64,000 bases of DNA from Blastomonas aquatica (GTDB lineage: Bacteria > Pseudomonadota > Alphaproteobacteria > Sphingomonadales > Sphingomonadaceae), in contig NZ_BMGD01000003.1 of NCBI RefSeq assembly GCF_014639875.1, positions 558,001 through 622,000 on the forward strand, given 5' to 3'. This document shows, in pieces, positions 46,350-56,009 of this stretch (position 1 is the stretch's first letter; every line of letters starts with the position of its first letter). Both the position numbers and the translations under genes were made by a program. The notes beneath the pieces are model-generated. The model had not been told where the DNA came from. It was given only the letters and a program-made list of their open reading frames with translations, and searched no databases.

Positions 46350-46661
46350 CTGTACGGGGCGTTTATCAAGGGGACCGAGGCCCTTGGTAGCGTCGGCTTC
46401 TATGCCCGCGAATCACAGTTGCCATAGGTAGCCTTGGGAGCCACCTGGACTTTTTGAGATGCAGCTCCACCAGTTTCCTGGTGATCCATCAATCGCTGGG
46501 CTTGGGCAAATGCGGAAGCTCTCTGCCGGGTTCGCAAAGTCGTGTGTCGGTTGGCCACCCAAACTCGGTCGCTCAGCTCAGCCAATGTGGATATCCGATT
46601 GTGAAAGCAGCTGCTGTTCGGATGCCCCAAAGCGGCCGGTCAGCTTTGCGCTCAAAGAGCG

Positions 46662-48275
46662 CTATTTTCCGCCGCGATCCTCCATCGGCTTTTCCAGCGT
46701 TGGAAACTGAATTCCAAGCTGGTCCAGGTAGGTCGGGTATTTCGCCGGGTCATAATAATGTTTGCTGAGTTCGGGTTTGTAACGGGCCATGATGTCGGCG
46801 TTGAGCTCAATCGCGGGTTTGTCGTCCGCACCGATCATCGGTACATATTTTTGCGTCTTGGTCTGGATGTTCGTGAAATAGTCCCTCGCCGATTGGCGCA
46901 GCTTGGCGTCGGTGAGGATGTCGAGCGTCGTCATCGCAACGACTTTGGCGCCCGACACCACGCCTTTGTGAGCGATCGGTGTCGCCATGGCGATTGCATC
47001 TGTCCAGTTGTGCCCGGGGAGATCCGGAATGTTGGATGGATAACGAATTGTGATCGTCGGCACCGTCCAGGAGACATCGCCAATGTCGTCGGATCCGCCG
47101 CTCTTGGGCTCGGCCAAAGGCGGCTCGAGCTTCTTGAGTTCGACGGCAAGACCGTCTTGCTTCGGTGCTTGGGCGTTCTTCTGGACGAGCTTTGCGAAAG
47201 CTTGTTCATCAGCAGTCCATTTGGGAAGTCCGACCTTCTTGATATTTGCGTAGGCCGCTTCCGCTATGGGCCGGTTGAAGTGTCTGGGGGCCGCAGTGCC
47301 AATGATCCGACGCGTGACCGTTGTGCCCGTCATCTGTGCGGCTGCTTCTGAAATCACATTGCCGATGTCGAAGCTGTTCTGGATCTCTGTAAAACCCTGC
47401 TCGCGAAAGAAATACCAGACCGACGCCACAGATGGCACGACGTTTGGCTGATCGCCGCCATCGCTGATGACATAGTGCGAGCGCTGCTCGGGGCGAAGAT
47501 GCTCACGCCGCATGTTCCAGCCCATGTTCATGAGCTCGACAGCGTCGAGTGCCGAGCGACCACGCCATGGTGACCCAGCCGCATGCGCGCTTTCGCCGTT
47601 GAACGTATATTCTACAGATACAAGACCTGTGCCCATAGGTTGGCCCCATGCTGTTTCGAGGTTGTTGCCGACATGGGTGAAGAGCACTGCATCAACGCCT
47701 TCGAACACACCCTCACGCACCATGAAAGCCTTGCCCGCGACGAGTTCTTCGGCGACACCCGGCCAAAGCACCAATGTGCCAGCTATTTTGTGGCGCTTCA
47801 TCAGGTCCCTGACGGCCAGCGCCGCGACTATGTTAACCGCCTGACCTGAATTATGCCCTTCCCCATGCCCGGGAGCTCCGGCAACGAGCGGCTCGCGCCA
47901 CGGGATGCCTGGCTTCTGGTTCGACTTCGGGATGCCGTCAATGTCGCTTCCAAGCGCGATTACCGGACCACCGGTGCCGTTGGTCCAGCTGGCAACCCAG
48001 CCGGATGGCAGACCTGCAACGTCACGTTGAATTGCAAAACCTACGCTTTCGAGGATGCCGGTCAGATACTTGGCGGTCTCAAATTCCTGAAACGCGAGTT
48101 CGCTGAAGCTAAACAAAGAGTCGTTAATCTCTTGCGCCAGCTTCGCCCGCGCCTCGACTTCGACAACAGACTGAGACTTCAGCGCGCTCACCGGCGGGGC
48201 AGCGCACACGGCAGCCGCCGTCCCGACACCCATTAGCCAAGCCGCAGCCCAAATAGCCGACCTTTGACTGATCAT
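46662..48275 (-). CDS. Secreted M20-family amidohydrolase (AbgB-like)
   Basis: A 537-residue zinc peptidase-fold amidohydrolase, closest in type to AbgB, which splits p-aminobenzoyl-glutamate. A signal peptide (about 1-27, ending AAVCA-AP) predicts export, unlike cytoplasmic AbgB. Metal-site segments visible are ALGSDIDGIP, GEGHNSGQAVNIVAALAV and PGVAEELVAGKAFM with the catalytic EE; SGGSDDIGDVSW is a later ligand region. I start at MISQRSAIWA, with GGGAG nearby; the frame is open to 48374. It could supply a substrate for the nearby TonB receptor, but the IS remnant lies between them. Confidence 0.88.
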   Translation of the reverse strand: MISQRSAIWAAAWLMGVGTAAAVCAAPPVSALKSQSVVEVEARAKLAQEINDSLFSFSELAFQEFETAKYLTGILESVGFAIQRDVAGLPSGWVASWTNGTGGPVIALGSDIDGIPKSNQKPGIPWREPLVAGAPGHGEGHNSGQAVNIVAALAVRDLMKRHKIAGTLVLWPGVAEELVAGKAFMVREGVFEGVDAVLFTHVGNNLETAWGQPMGTGLVSVEYTFNGESAHAAGSPWRGRSALDAVELMNMGWNMRREHLRPEQRSHYVISDGGDQPNVVPSVASVWYFFREQGFTEIQNSFDIGNVISEAAAQMTGTTVTRRIIGTAAPRHFNRPIAEAAYANIKKVGLPKWTADEQAFAKLVQKNAQAPKQDGLAVELKKLEPPLAEPKSGGSDDIGDVSWTVPTITIRYPSNIPDLPGHNWTDAIAMATPIAHKGVVSGAKVVAMTTLDILTDAKLRQSARDYFTNIQTKTQKYVPMIGADDKPAIELNADIMARYKPELSKHYYDPAKYPTYLDQLGIQFPTLEKPMEDRGGK

Positions 48276-48746
48276 CCCGTTCTCCCGTTTTGAAGCAATC
48301 CGCATTGTTATCGCCCAGTTGCTCGAAAGCAATCTATCGTTCGGAGGCCTTCGTTCCCGAGTTGCAGCTTCCAATGAAATCCAAGATAACTGCGATTGGC
48401 CGATGGCAGGGCTATTGCCGAGAGGGCAGCCTAGGCCATTCCGGCAGTGCGCTTCATGGGGCCGTAGTTAACAGCGGGGTTCGAGCAACGAAATGAGCAT
48501 GACCGGCATTTGCGACCTGAGCAGGCCAGTCGGCCGCCGACCCAGGCCCGGTCGTTCAGTGGCGTCGACATGAATGGTTGGTCCTGACAGAAGCCGCAGT
48601 AGCGGTAATTGATTGCGGGTGCCCGGCAAAGCGACTCAATATCTCGCCATTCAGCTCAGCGTTTCCAATTCAATATATTCAATTGCGTGACAACATCCTG
48701 GCCGAAGCAACGATACAGGGTGGAGCCAACCATCGAAACCAGATGC
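48276..48746. other. Intergenic region (471 bp), nothing recognised
   Basis: It lies between the M20 gene promoter and the end of the metal-efflux operon, both on the minus strand. No gene, EcfG promoter or convincing terminator is seen. Confidence 0.4.
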
Positions 48747-49448
48747 TCAAAGCGCCGCGCCGACCATGCGACCGATACCCGCCGTCAGTCCCATGGCGAT
48801 AGCACCCCAGACGGTAACCCGTGCGCTGGCGCGCCAAATTGATGCGCCGCCTGCCCTGGCGCCGATTGCACCAAGCAGTGCCAGAAAGACAAGTGAGGCG
48901 ACCGCAACAGCGATTGATAGGCTTTCGTGCGGAGCCACCACAATGGTCGCGAGCGGCAGCGCCGCGCCCATCGAGAACGTGGCAGCTGATGTAAGTGCTG
49001 CCTGGACAGGCCGGGCCGTGGTGACCGACGAAATCCCCAGCTCGTCCCGGGCGTGCGCGCCAAGCGCATCGTGTGCCATCAGCTGACGTGCGACAACGTC
49101 AGCCGTTGCCGCATCCAGCCCGCGACCCATGTAGATACCTGCCAGCTCTTCGATCTCTGCGTCGGCATCGTTTGCCAATTCACTGCGTTCACGCGCAATA
49201 TCTGCATTCTCGGTATCCTGCTGGGAGCTGACCGAGACATATTCGCCCGCCGCCATCGACATCGCGCCTGCGACCAGCCCAGCGGTTCCGGCGATCAGCA
49301 CGTCAGCCGACTGCGCGGAAGCAGCAGCCACGCCGATGATCAGGCTTGCGGTTGAGACGATACCGTCGTTCGCTCCCATAACGGCGGCGCGCAGCCAGCC
49401 AATGCGGGCGACGAGATGGCGTTCGGGGTGAATGTGCAGTCTAGTCAT
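48747..49448 (-). CDS. VIT/CCC1 family transporter
   Basis: A membrane protein of 233 residues in the VIT1/CCC1 family, which moves Fe(II) or Mn(II) out of the cytosol. It has about five hydrophobic segments, the AAVMGANDGIVSTASLIIGV helix 1 motif and MAAGEYVSVSSQQDTE, followed by the acidic cytosolic metal-binding region (ADIARERSELANDADAEIEEL). I start at MTRLHIHPERHLV; a GTG at 49490 would overlap the OMF gene by 17 bp. It is the last gene of the metal-efflux operon, so a role in the same metal response is likely. Confidence 0.9.
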   Translation of the reverse strand: MTRLHIHPERHLVARIGWLRAAVMGANDGIVSTASLIIGVAAASAQSADVLIAGTAGLVAGAMSMAAGEYVSVSSQQDTENADIARERSELANDADAEIEELAGIYMGRGLDAATADVVARQLMAHDALGAHARDELGISSVTTARPVQAALTSAATFSMGAALPLATIVVAPHESLSIAVAVASLVFLALLGAIGARAGGASIWRASARVTVWGAIAMGLTAGIGRMVGAAL

Positions 49449-49473
49449 GTCGGGGCGCCTTTCTGGCGATGGC

Positions 49474-50709
49474 TTATTGGTCGTCGTCACCGATCCAGAT
49501 GCTGTGACTGTCGATCATGATCCGGCTTATCGCACGCAATGCCTGGGTGCGTGCGAGTATTTCCGCACGGAACATGTCGTGCGTCTGGCGTTCTGCCAGC
49601 AGCAGGTCGGCAAGGTCGATCGCTCCCAGATCATAGCCGCGCCGCATCTTGAGCACGGCATCGACCTGGGCCTTGGCTCCCTCCCGGCTGCGTAGCCATG
49701 CCTGCCAGGCCGAGTTGGCATTCACCAGATCGCCATCGGCCATTTCGCGCACATCGAAGCCGACCGCCGCCGCCTCGGCAGCGACGGCTACGGCCTCGCT
49801 GGATGCGCGGTCCGCGATGGCGCTGCGGTGGCTGCCGCCAAGCGGGATCGTGGCGATCAGGCCAAGACCGGATTCCATGCCATCGCGCTCGCTGAAGGCG
49901 CGAACACCGATGGTGGGATCGGCAAAGCGATCCCGCCGGGCGCGGTCCGCCAGAGCCTGCACCCGGTCGGCCTCGGCGCGCGCGGCAAAAATCTCGTGGC
50001 TGCGCTGGATCACGAGATTGCGCAGCACCGGCAGACCCGTCTGCGGCAACTCGGGCAGCGGCAGTTCCTGCGCGGCCTGCGGCAGGACTAGACCCGGAAA
50101 CTGCGATGTTAGCCGTGCGCGAGCCAAGGCCGCCCGGCCCGCCGCCTGCTCGGCCTGCAACCGGGCCGAGCCTAATGCCGCTGCGGCCTGATCGACCTCC
50201 AGCGGGGATGCATCGCGCAGTTCGGCGCGGCGTTTGACGCTGGTCAGCGAGCGATCAAGGTTGACCGCCGCCTGCCGGTCAACGGCCTCCTCCGCGGATG
50301 ACCCAAGCCAGTCCCACCACAATTCCGCCAGCAGCAGCGCAGCCTGGTGTTTCGCATCCTCCATGCGGTTTTCAGCGGCGATGAGGCCGAACTCGCCGGC
50401 CTTGCGGTCGAGCGCCGCCTTGCCGGGCAACCGAATCGGGCGGCTGATCGAAGCGTCGAATTCGGTAAAGCGGCCTTCGCGGTCCACCGAACGCTGCATG
50501 ACGCTGGTGGTGACCGAAAACTCCTGCGTTCCCGCCCGCAACGCCCGGATATCGGCACGCGCCACCTCCACCCGCGCCTTGGCTGCCAGCACCATTGGGT
50601 GTTCTTCCAGAGCGATCTGCACCTGCGGATCGGAGGGCAATCCGGTTTGCGCCAGCGCTGTGGCCGAAGTGCCCAGCAGAGCAGCGGCGGCGATCAGCGA
50701 GCGGATCAT
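49474..50709 (-). CDS. CzcC-like outer-membrane factor
   Basis: TolC-family outer-membrane channel of 411 residues for the adjacent HME-RND pump. Signal peptide 1-20 (ATALA-QT) without a lipobox. The two OEP repeats and Ala/Arg-rich helices are visible (for example ARLTSQFPGLVLP and the final AIDLADLLLAERQTHDMF block). It overlaps the pump gene upstream by 4 bp, and its stop lies 26 bp from the VIT start, consistent with one transcript. Confidence 0.88.
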   Translation of the reverse strand: MIRSLIAAAALLGTSATALAQTGLPSDPQVQIALEEHPMVLAAKARVEVARADIRALRAGTQEFSVTTSVMQRSVDREGRFTEFDASISRPIRLPGKAALDRKAGEFGLIAAENRMEDAKHQAALLLAELWWDWLGSSAEEAVDRQAAVNLDRSLTSVKRRAELRDASPLEVDQAAAALGSARLQAEQAAGRAALARARLTSQFPGLVLPQAAQELPLPELPQTGLPVLRNLVIQRSHEIFAARAEADRVQALADRARRDRFADPTIGVRAFSERDGMESGLGLIATIPLGGSHRSAIADRASSEAVAVAAEAAAVGFDVREMADGDLVNANSAWQAWLRSREGAKAQVDAVLKMRRGYDLGAIDLADLLLAERQTHDMFRAEILARTQALRAISRIMIDSHSIWIGDDDQ

Positions 50710-53700
50710 GCCGGTTCTCCTTGAGCAAGCCTGAGATCGCCAGCCTCTCGCTCCGCCCGGCTTTCGCCGAAGCGTTCGTAGAGGATCGGCAGCAGGATGA
50801 GCGTCAGCAGCGTCGCGCTGATCAGTCCGCCGATCACCACGATGGCAAGCGGCCGCTGGATTTCGGAACCTGGCCCACTCGCAAACAGCAGCGGCACTAG
50901 GCCGAACGCCGCGATGGTCGCGGTCATCAGCACCGGTCGCAGGCGACGAGCCGCACCTTGGCGCACGGCCTCAGCCAATGTCAGCCCAGTTTCACGCAAC
51001 TGGCGGAAGCAGGTGACCATCACCAGCCCGTTGAGCACCGCGATGCCCAGCAAGGCGATGAACCCGACCGATGCAGGAACCGACAGATATTCGCCCGATA
51101 CCGCCAGCGAAACCATGCCGCCGACCATGGCAAAGGGGATGTTGACCAGGATCAGCAGCGATGATCGCACCGAAGACAGCGTGGCGTAGAGGACGAGGAA
51201 GATCAGCACGAGCGAGATCGGGAGCACCACCATCAGCCGTGCCGAGGCGCGTTGCTGGTTCTCGAACTGTCCGCCCCACACCAGCCTATAGCCCTGCGGC
51301 AGCTTTACGTTCGCTTCGATGTCGCGCTTGGCCTCGTCGACATAGCCGACCAGATCGCGACCGCCGACAAAGGCCTGCACCATCGCAAAGCGCGATCCGT
51401 TCTCGTGCTCCAGCTTCACCGGTCCTGCGACCTGTGCAATGCTGGCGACGTCGCTGGCGCGCACAAGCTGCCCGGTGGGGGAGCGGTACATCTGGTCTGC
51501 GAACGCCTGCGGGCTCATGCCCTCGCTTCCTTGCCCCTTGATCATCACCGGGATACGGCGGTTGCCATCTGTCACCGATCCGGCGCGGACCCCTTCGACG
51601 CTGGCGCGCATCATGTCCTGCAGCATGTCCACCGGCATCCCGGCGCGACCTGCGGCCATGCGGTCCATGTCGAGCTGAAGGTAATCGACGGTATCGTTGG
51701 CGACCGTCATCGCCTCGGTGGTACCCTCGATCATTTGCAGCCGTCCCTGAATTTCGCCCGCTAGCCGTGAAAGTTCCTTAAGGTCCGGCCCGAACAGCCT
51801 GATCACCAGATCACCGCGCGCACCGGTCAACATCTCGGAAATGCGCATCTCGATCGGCTGGGTGAAGCTGGGTTCGATGCCGGGAAAGTCCTGCATCACG
51901 TCACGGATCTGGTCGGTCAGCCACGCCTTGTCATCGACGCGCCACGTATCGCGGGGTTTCAGTGCCAGGAAGCTGTCGGTCTCATTCGGGCTCATCGGAT
52001 CGAGTCCAAGCTCGTCGCTGCCGACGCGCGCAATCACCGCCTCGATCTCGGGCACATCCTTCAGCAGCGCCTGCTGCACCTTCATGTCGCCGGCGGTGCT
52101 GTGTTCGATGCCGATGCTGGGCAGCTTCGTCAGCTGCACGATGATCGAGCCTTCATCCATCGTCGGCAGGAAGGTCTTGCCGGTAACGGTGTAAGCACCG
52201 CCCGCCAGCAGCAGCGCAACGCCAGCAGCGATGAACACGCGTGGCTTGTGCGCGAACGATGCATTGAGCAGCCGCTCGTAACGCGGTGTCAGTTGCCGCA
52301 TCAGCCAGGGCTCGTGGTGGCTCTCGCTGCGCTTCAGGCCAAAATATGCGAGCACCGGCACCAGCGTCAGCGACAGGATCAACGCCGAGATCAACGACAG
52401 CACGATCGTCATCGCGACGGGCGCGAACAGCTTGCCCTCCAGCCCTTCGAGGGTCAGCAGCGGCAGGAACACCAGCGCGATGATCGCCATGCCCGATGCC
52501 ACCGGGGTCGCAACCTCTGCGGTGGCAACGAACACGCAATTGAGCTTGCTCGCCCCCTTGTGCCGCGCATCGGACAATCGCTCGACGACGTTCTCGACCA
52601 CTACCACCGCGCCATCAACCAGCATGCCAACCGCGATCGCCAGCCCGCCGAGGCTCATCAGGTTTGCCGTCAAACCGATGGCGCGCATGCAGATGAAGGT
52701 CATCAACGCCGCCATCGGCAGTGCCAAAGCCACGATGACCGATGCGCGGACATCGCCCAGGAACAGCAGCAGCAGGATGACGACCAGCACGATCGCTTCG
52801 AGCAGCGCGTCTTCCACTGTACCGACCGCGCGGCCGATCAGATCGGACCGGTCGTAAAACGGCGCTATCGTGACGCCCTTGGGCAAGGTGGCCTGCACCT
52901 CGGCCAGCCGGTCCTTGATGCCTGCGACCACCTTGCTGGCGTCTGCCCCGCGCAGGGCAATGACCAGACCCTGCACGGCCTCTGCCGTGCCGTTCTTGGT
53001 GACCGTGCCATAGCGGGTCAGGCTTCCCATCCGCACGGTGGCGACATCGCCGATGCGCACGACATTGCCATTGGCGCTGCGCACGACCACCGATGCGAGA
53101 TCGTCGAGAGATTGGATCGCGCCCACCGAACGCACGATCAGCGCCTCTTCCGCCACCGCCAGACGCCCCGCGCCATCGTTGCGGTTGCTCGCCTCGACTG
53201 CGGTCTTGATATCTTCGATGGTGAGGTTGGCCGCTGCCAGCGCCGCAAAGTCAGGCTGCACCTCGAACGTCTCGACCATGCCGCCCAGCGCATTGACGTC
53301 TGCGACACCGGGGACAGTGCGCAGCGCGGGCCGAATCGTCCAGTCGAGCAGCCGCCGCTTTTCGGTCAAAGAAATCGGCCCTTCGACGGTGAACATGTAA
53401 ATGTCCGACAAGGGCGTGGAGATCGGGGCCATGCCGCCTTCGACCGTGGCAGGCAAACCACCGGTCGCATTGGCCAGCCGCTCTGCGACCTGGCTGCGCG
53501 CCCAATAGATGTCGGTGCCGTCCTCGAAGTTGATCGTGATGTCGGCAATCGCGTATTTCGCCACGGAGCGCAGCACGGTCTGATTGGGGATGCCAAGCAG
53601 TTCCATCTCGACAGGCGTGATCACCCGGCTTTCCACCTCCTCGGGCGTCATGCCGGGGGCTTTCATGATGATCTTGACCTGTGTCGAACTGATGTCCGGG

Positions 53701-53816
53701 AAGGCATCGATTGGCAGGTTGGCAAAGGCATAAGCGCCGAATGCGGCGAGCCCCAGTGCGATGCCGATGACGGCCAGCCGCATGTTGAGCGCGGCTTCGA
53801 TGAGTTTGCGGAGCAT
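50706..53816 (-). CDS. CzcA-type heavy-metal efflux RND permease
   Basis: Inner-membrane HME-RND pump of 1036 residues. Family marks are ISSTQVKIIMKAPGMTPEEVE near 43-63, VEGPISLTEKRR and the helix 4 motif AVGMLVDGAVVVVEN. CzcA of the Co/Zn/Cd class has DFG before this DGAVxxxEN; here the first Asp is replaced, so the proton relay keeps only the second Asp and the Glu. That places the pump in another HME subgroup; metal specificity should not be assigned as Co/Zn/Cd without data. It overlaps the OMF gene, and lies 5 bp from the adaptor. Confidence 0.92.
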   Translation of the reverse strand: MLRKLIEAALNMRLAVIGIALGLAAFGAYAFANLPIDAFPDISSTQVKIIMKAPGMTPEEVESRVITPVEMELLGIPNQTVLRSVAKYAIADITINFEDGTDIYWARSQVAERLANATGGLPATVEGGMAPISTPLSDIYMFTVEGPISLTEKRRLLDWTIRPALRTVPGVADVNALGGMVETFEVQPDFAALAAANLTIEDIKTAVEASNRNDGAGRLAVAEEALIVRSVGAIQSLDDLASVVVRSANGNVVRIGDVATVRMGSLTRYGTVTKNGTAEAVQGLVIALRGADASKVVAGIKDRLAEVQATLPKGVTIAPFYDRSDLIGRAVGTVEDALLEAIVLVVILLLLFLGDVRASVIVALALPMAALMTFICMRAIGLTANLMSLGGLAIAVGMLVDGAVVVVENVVERLSDARHKGASKLNCVFVATAEVATPVASGMAIIALVFLPLLTLEGLEGKLFAPVAMTIVLSLISALILSLTLVPVLAYFGLKRSESHHEPWLMRQLTPRYERLLNASFAHKPRVFIAAGVALLLAGGAYTVTGKTFLPTMDEGSIIVQLTKLPSIGIEHSTAGDMKVQQALLKDVPEIEAVIARVGSDELGLDPMSPNETDSFLALKPRDTWRVDDKAWLTDQIRDVMQDFPGIEPSFTQPIEMRISEMLTGARGDLVIRLFGPDLKELSRLAGEIQGRLQMIEGTTEAMTVANDTVDYLQLDMDRMAAGRAGMPVDMLQDMMRASVEGVRAGSVTDGNRRIPVMIKGQGSEGMSPQAFADQMYRSPTGQLVRASDVASIAQVAGPVKLEHENGSRFAMVQAFVGGRDLVGYVDEAKRDIEANVKLPQGYRLVWGGQFENQQRASARLMVVLPISLVLIFLVLYATLSSVRSSLLILVNIPFAMVGGMVSLAVSGEYLSVPASVGFIALLGIAVLNGLVMVTCFRQLRETGLTLAEAVRQGAARRLRPVLMTATIAAFGLVPLLFASGPGSEIQRPLAIVVIGGLISATLLTLILLPILYERFGESRAEREAGDLRLAQGEPA

Positions 53817-53821
53817 TACAA

Positions 53822-54946
53822 TCAGCCCCCGGCCAGCAGCATCTTGAGTTCGCTCAACCCCGATACGGCAACCTGCTCGCCAGGCTTGAGGCCACTGGCG
53901 ACGAAGACCGCGCCATCAGAGCGGCCAGCAACCTCCACAGCGCGTTGCACGAAGCGTTTGCCGGTGCGCACGAACACATGGTCCTTGCCGTCGATCTTGG
54001 TCAGCGCGCTGGCAGGGATGCTGGTACCGGATGCCGCGCCGGCGCCATTGATGGTGGCCATCACCGACTTGCCCGCCACCAGCGCGGGCGCGCCATCGAT
54101 GCGCGCCTTTGCCAGCACCGAACGCGTGGCAGGATCAAGCGAACCGCCGACCGACACTATGGTCCCGGTGACACCCTGCAGCACTCCGGGGCCGGACAGG
54201 CTGATGCTCATGCCGGTACGCACCTGTCCTGCCATCCGCTCGGGCAGTTGCAGATCGAGCGTGAAGGCGGTGCTGTTCTCGATCACGAATGGCGCAGATG
54301 TTGCCATCACAGGTCCGCCAACCTGCGCGGTCATTGCCGCGACGCGGCCCGAGATCGGCGCGCGCAGCGTGACTTCGCCGCCTGCGCTGGCGCCCGCCTG
54401 CCGCAGGATGCGCGCGTTTTCCGATACATCCGTTTGCGCGACGCGGATTTGCGCGTTGACCTCGTCGCCCCGCGCGCCTGCGATGATGCCTTCTTCGACC
54501 AGCTGGCGGGTGCGGGCGGCGGTTGCCTGCGCCAGCCCCAGCCTGGCCTGTGCGCGTGCCAGTTCTGCGCCATATTGCAGAGGCTCACGGCTCTTGACCG
54601 TGGCGAGCGGTTGCCCGCGCGATACCTGCTGACCGGCGATAACGTAGACCCGCAGGATCGCGCCATCGAATGGTGCGGTGACCGCGACCTGTGCTTCCGG
54701 CGGCAGAGTGACGACTGCGGGAACAGTTCCCAAAGGAACGTCCACCGCAGCGGACACCGATTTGGTCTGGATACCCAACCGCTGCAATTGCTGCGCGGTC
54801 AGGGTTCCAGGTGCGACCCGAAGATCGGTGGAAACCGAAGCGGGCTGCGGGGTATCGCCCGGCCCGCTCAGTTGGTTGTAGGCAACAAGGCCTGCGACGA
54901 TGGAAAGCGCAATCGCGCTGGTTGTGATGATTTGCTGCCTGTTCAT
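53822..54946 (-). CDS. HME-RND periplasmic adaptor (CzcB-like)
   Basis: Membrane-fusion protein of 374 residues. N-terminal anchor about 8-25 (TSAIALSIVAGLVAY), then the biotinyl-lipoyl-like barrel (VAVTAPFDGAILRVYVIAGQQVSRG), a short helical hairpin (about 125-185), LRAPISGRVAAM, and a membrane-proximal domain ending GLSELKMLLAGG. No His-rich metal-binding tail is seen. It is the first structural gene of the pump and has its own tandem-repeat operator 23 bp before the start, in the gap after the kinase gene. Confidence 0.9.
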   Translation of the reverse strand: MNRQQIITTSAIALSIVAGLVAYNQLSGPGDTPQPASVSTDLRVAPGTLTAQQLQRLGIQTKSVSAAVDVPLGTVPAVVTLPPEAQVAVTAPFDGAILRVYVIAGQQVSRGQPLATVKSREPLQYGAELARAQARLGLAQATAARTRQLVEEGIIAGARGDEVNAQIRVAQTDVSENARILRQAGASAGGEVTLRAPISGRVAAMTAQVGGPVMATSAPFVIENSTAFTLDLQLPERMAGQVRTGMSISLSGPGVLQGVTGTIVSVGGSLDPATRSVLAKARIDGAPALVAGKSVMATINGAGAASGTSIPASALTKIDGKDHVFVRTGKRFVQRAVEVAGRSDGAVFVASGLKPGEQVAVSGLSELKMLLAGG

Positions 54947-54968
54947 GACCGGTACCTGCCAGCCGAAG

Positions 54969-54999
54969 CTGACAGCAACCTGACGGAGCGATCTTTCAG
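54969..54999 (-). promoter_or_regulatory. Tandem-repeat regulator site before the pump genes
   Basis: On the plus strand CTGAC occurs at 54969-54973 and 54980-54984, exactly 11 bp apart, followed by TTTCAG at 54994-54999. On the minus strand the core reads CCGTCAGGTTGCTGTCAG. The same layout occurs before the cytochrome b gene. One-turn-spaced direct repeats are the usual target of OmpR/PhoB-type regulators, one of which is encoded next door. Confidence 0.65.
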
Positions 55000-56009
55000 C
55001 TGAAGTCGAGGATCAAGGCGCTATTTTGAGGATCGGTGCGGATCGCACCGCCATGCACCTGCATAATGCGATCGACGATGGCGAGGCCAAGGCCCGCGCC
55101 ATCCGGGCTGGCATGGTCGGCGCGTCGGTTGCGCTGGATCAGGTGGGTGAGCTGCTCCTGCGATAGGCCCGGGCCGCCGTCGACAACGCGGATTGCACGC
55201 GTGCCGTCGAGCACCACCTGAACGGTGCCGCCATCCGGCGTCACCCGCACAGCGTTGTCGATCAGGTTGCGCAATGCCGCTGCAATCGCCTCGCGCCTCC
55301 CGCGGACCGGCAACGTTTGGCCTTCACTGACCAGCTCGATGGTCCGGCCCTGGGCAATCACCGCCGGGGCACATCTTGCAACGACATCGCTGGAAACCTC
55401 AAACAGATCGACATCGTCGGTTGCGGTGGCTGCGGCTTCCTGCGCATCCATTTGCGCCAGCAACATGAGCTGATCGATCAACCGCCGCATCGCAGCGACA
55501 TCGCCTTTCAACCGTGCAGCAGCAGGATCGCTCATGTCGTCCAATTCCAGCATCATCGCTGCCAGCGGGGTGCGCAACTCGTGCGCAATATCGGCGGCGA
55601 ATGCTTCCTGGTGCAACGCCGATTGCTCCAGCCTCCCCAGCAGGGTGTTGACCGCCACGGTGAACGGCCGGATTTCGGTCGGCAGCTCACGATCATCGAT
55701 GCGGATGTTGCGGTCGCGCCCCGTAATGGCGTTCAGCTGCTTTGTTGCAATCGTCAACGGCAGGAACGCCCGCCGCATGACAAACAAGGCTGCGGCAGTC
55801 ATCGGCACGACCAGCGCGATCACGGGCAACAGCACGTGTTCCACCATTTCGTGCAGCGCGGCCCTCAGCGCGTCTGCCGTTGCCATCTCGGCAAAGCTGA
55901 TGCGGTATTCGATGAGCACGGCGACCAGCAGGAACGCGGTGCCACCCAACCCGACAACCGCCAGGCCTCGCGCCAGAGACCTGAAAATGGACGTGAGCTG
56001 TTGTGCCAT
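54996..56009 (-). CDS. Membrane sensor histidine kinase of the metal locus
   Basis: A 337-residue kinase with two membrane helices (about 15-35 and 58-78) enclosing a very short periplasmic loop (about 22 residues), then HAMP-like linker, HisKA with His143 (IAHELRTPLAAM), and HATPase (N box NLIDNAV, G boxes VDGGPGL and GAGLGLAI). The short loop suggests sensing within or at the membrane rather than by a classic periplasmic domain as in CusS. It begins directly after the regulator stop (TGAATG). Confidence 0.9.
   Translation of the reverse strand: MAQQLTSIFRSLARGLAVVGLGGTAFLLVAVLIEYRISFAEMATADALRAALHEMVEHVLLPVIALVVPMTAAALFVMRRAFLPLTIATKQLNAITGRDRNIRIDDRELPTEIRPFTVAVNTLLGRLEQSALHQEAFAADIAHELRTPLAAMMLELDDMSDPAAARLKGDVAAMRRLIDQLMLLAQMDAQEAAATATDDVDLFEVSSDVVARCAPAVIAQGRTIELVSEGQTLPVRGRREAIAAALRNLIDNAVRVTPDGGTVQVVLDGTRAIRVVDGGPGLSQEQLTHLIQRNRRADHASPDGAGLGLAIVDRIMQVHGGAIRTDPQNSALILDFS

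Noticed and set aside
52101-54632. 843-codon plus-strand frame over the CzcA/CzcB genes
   Set aside because: Antisense to two well-supported genes; composition is typical of shadow frames.
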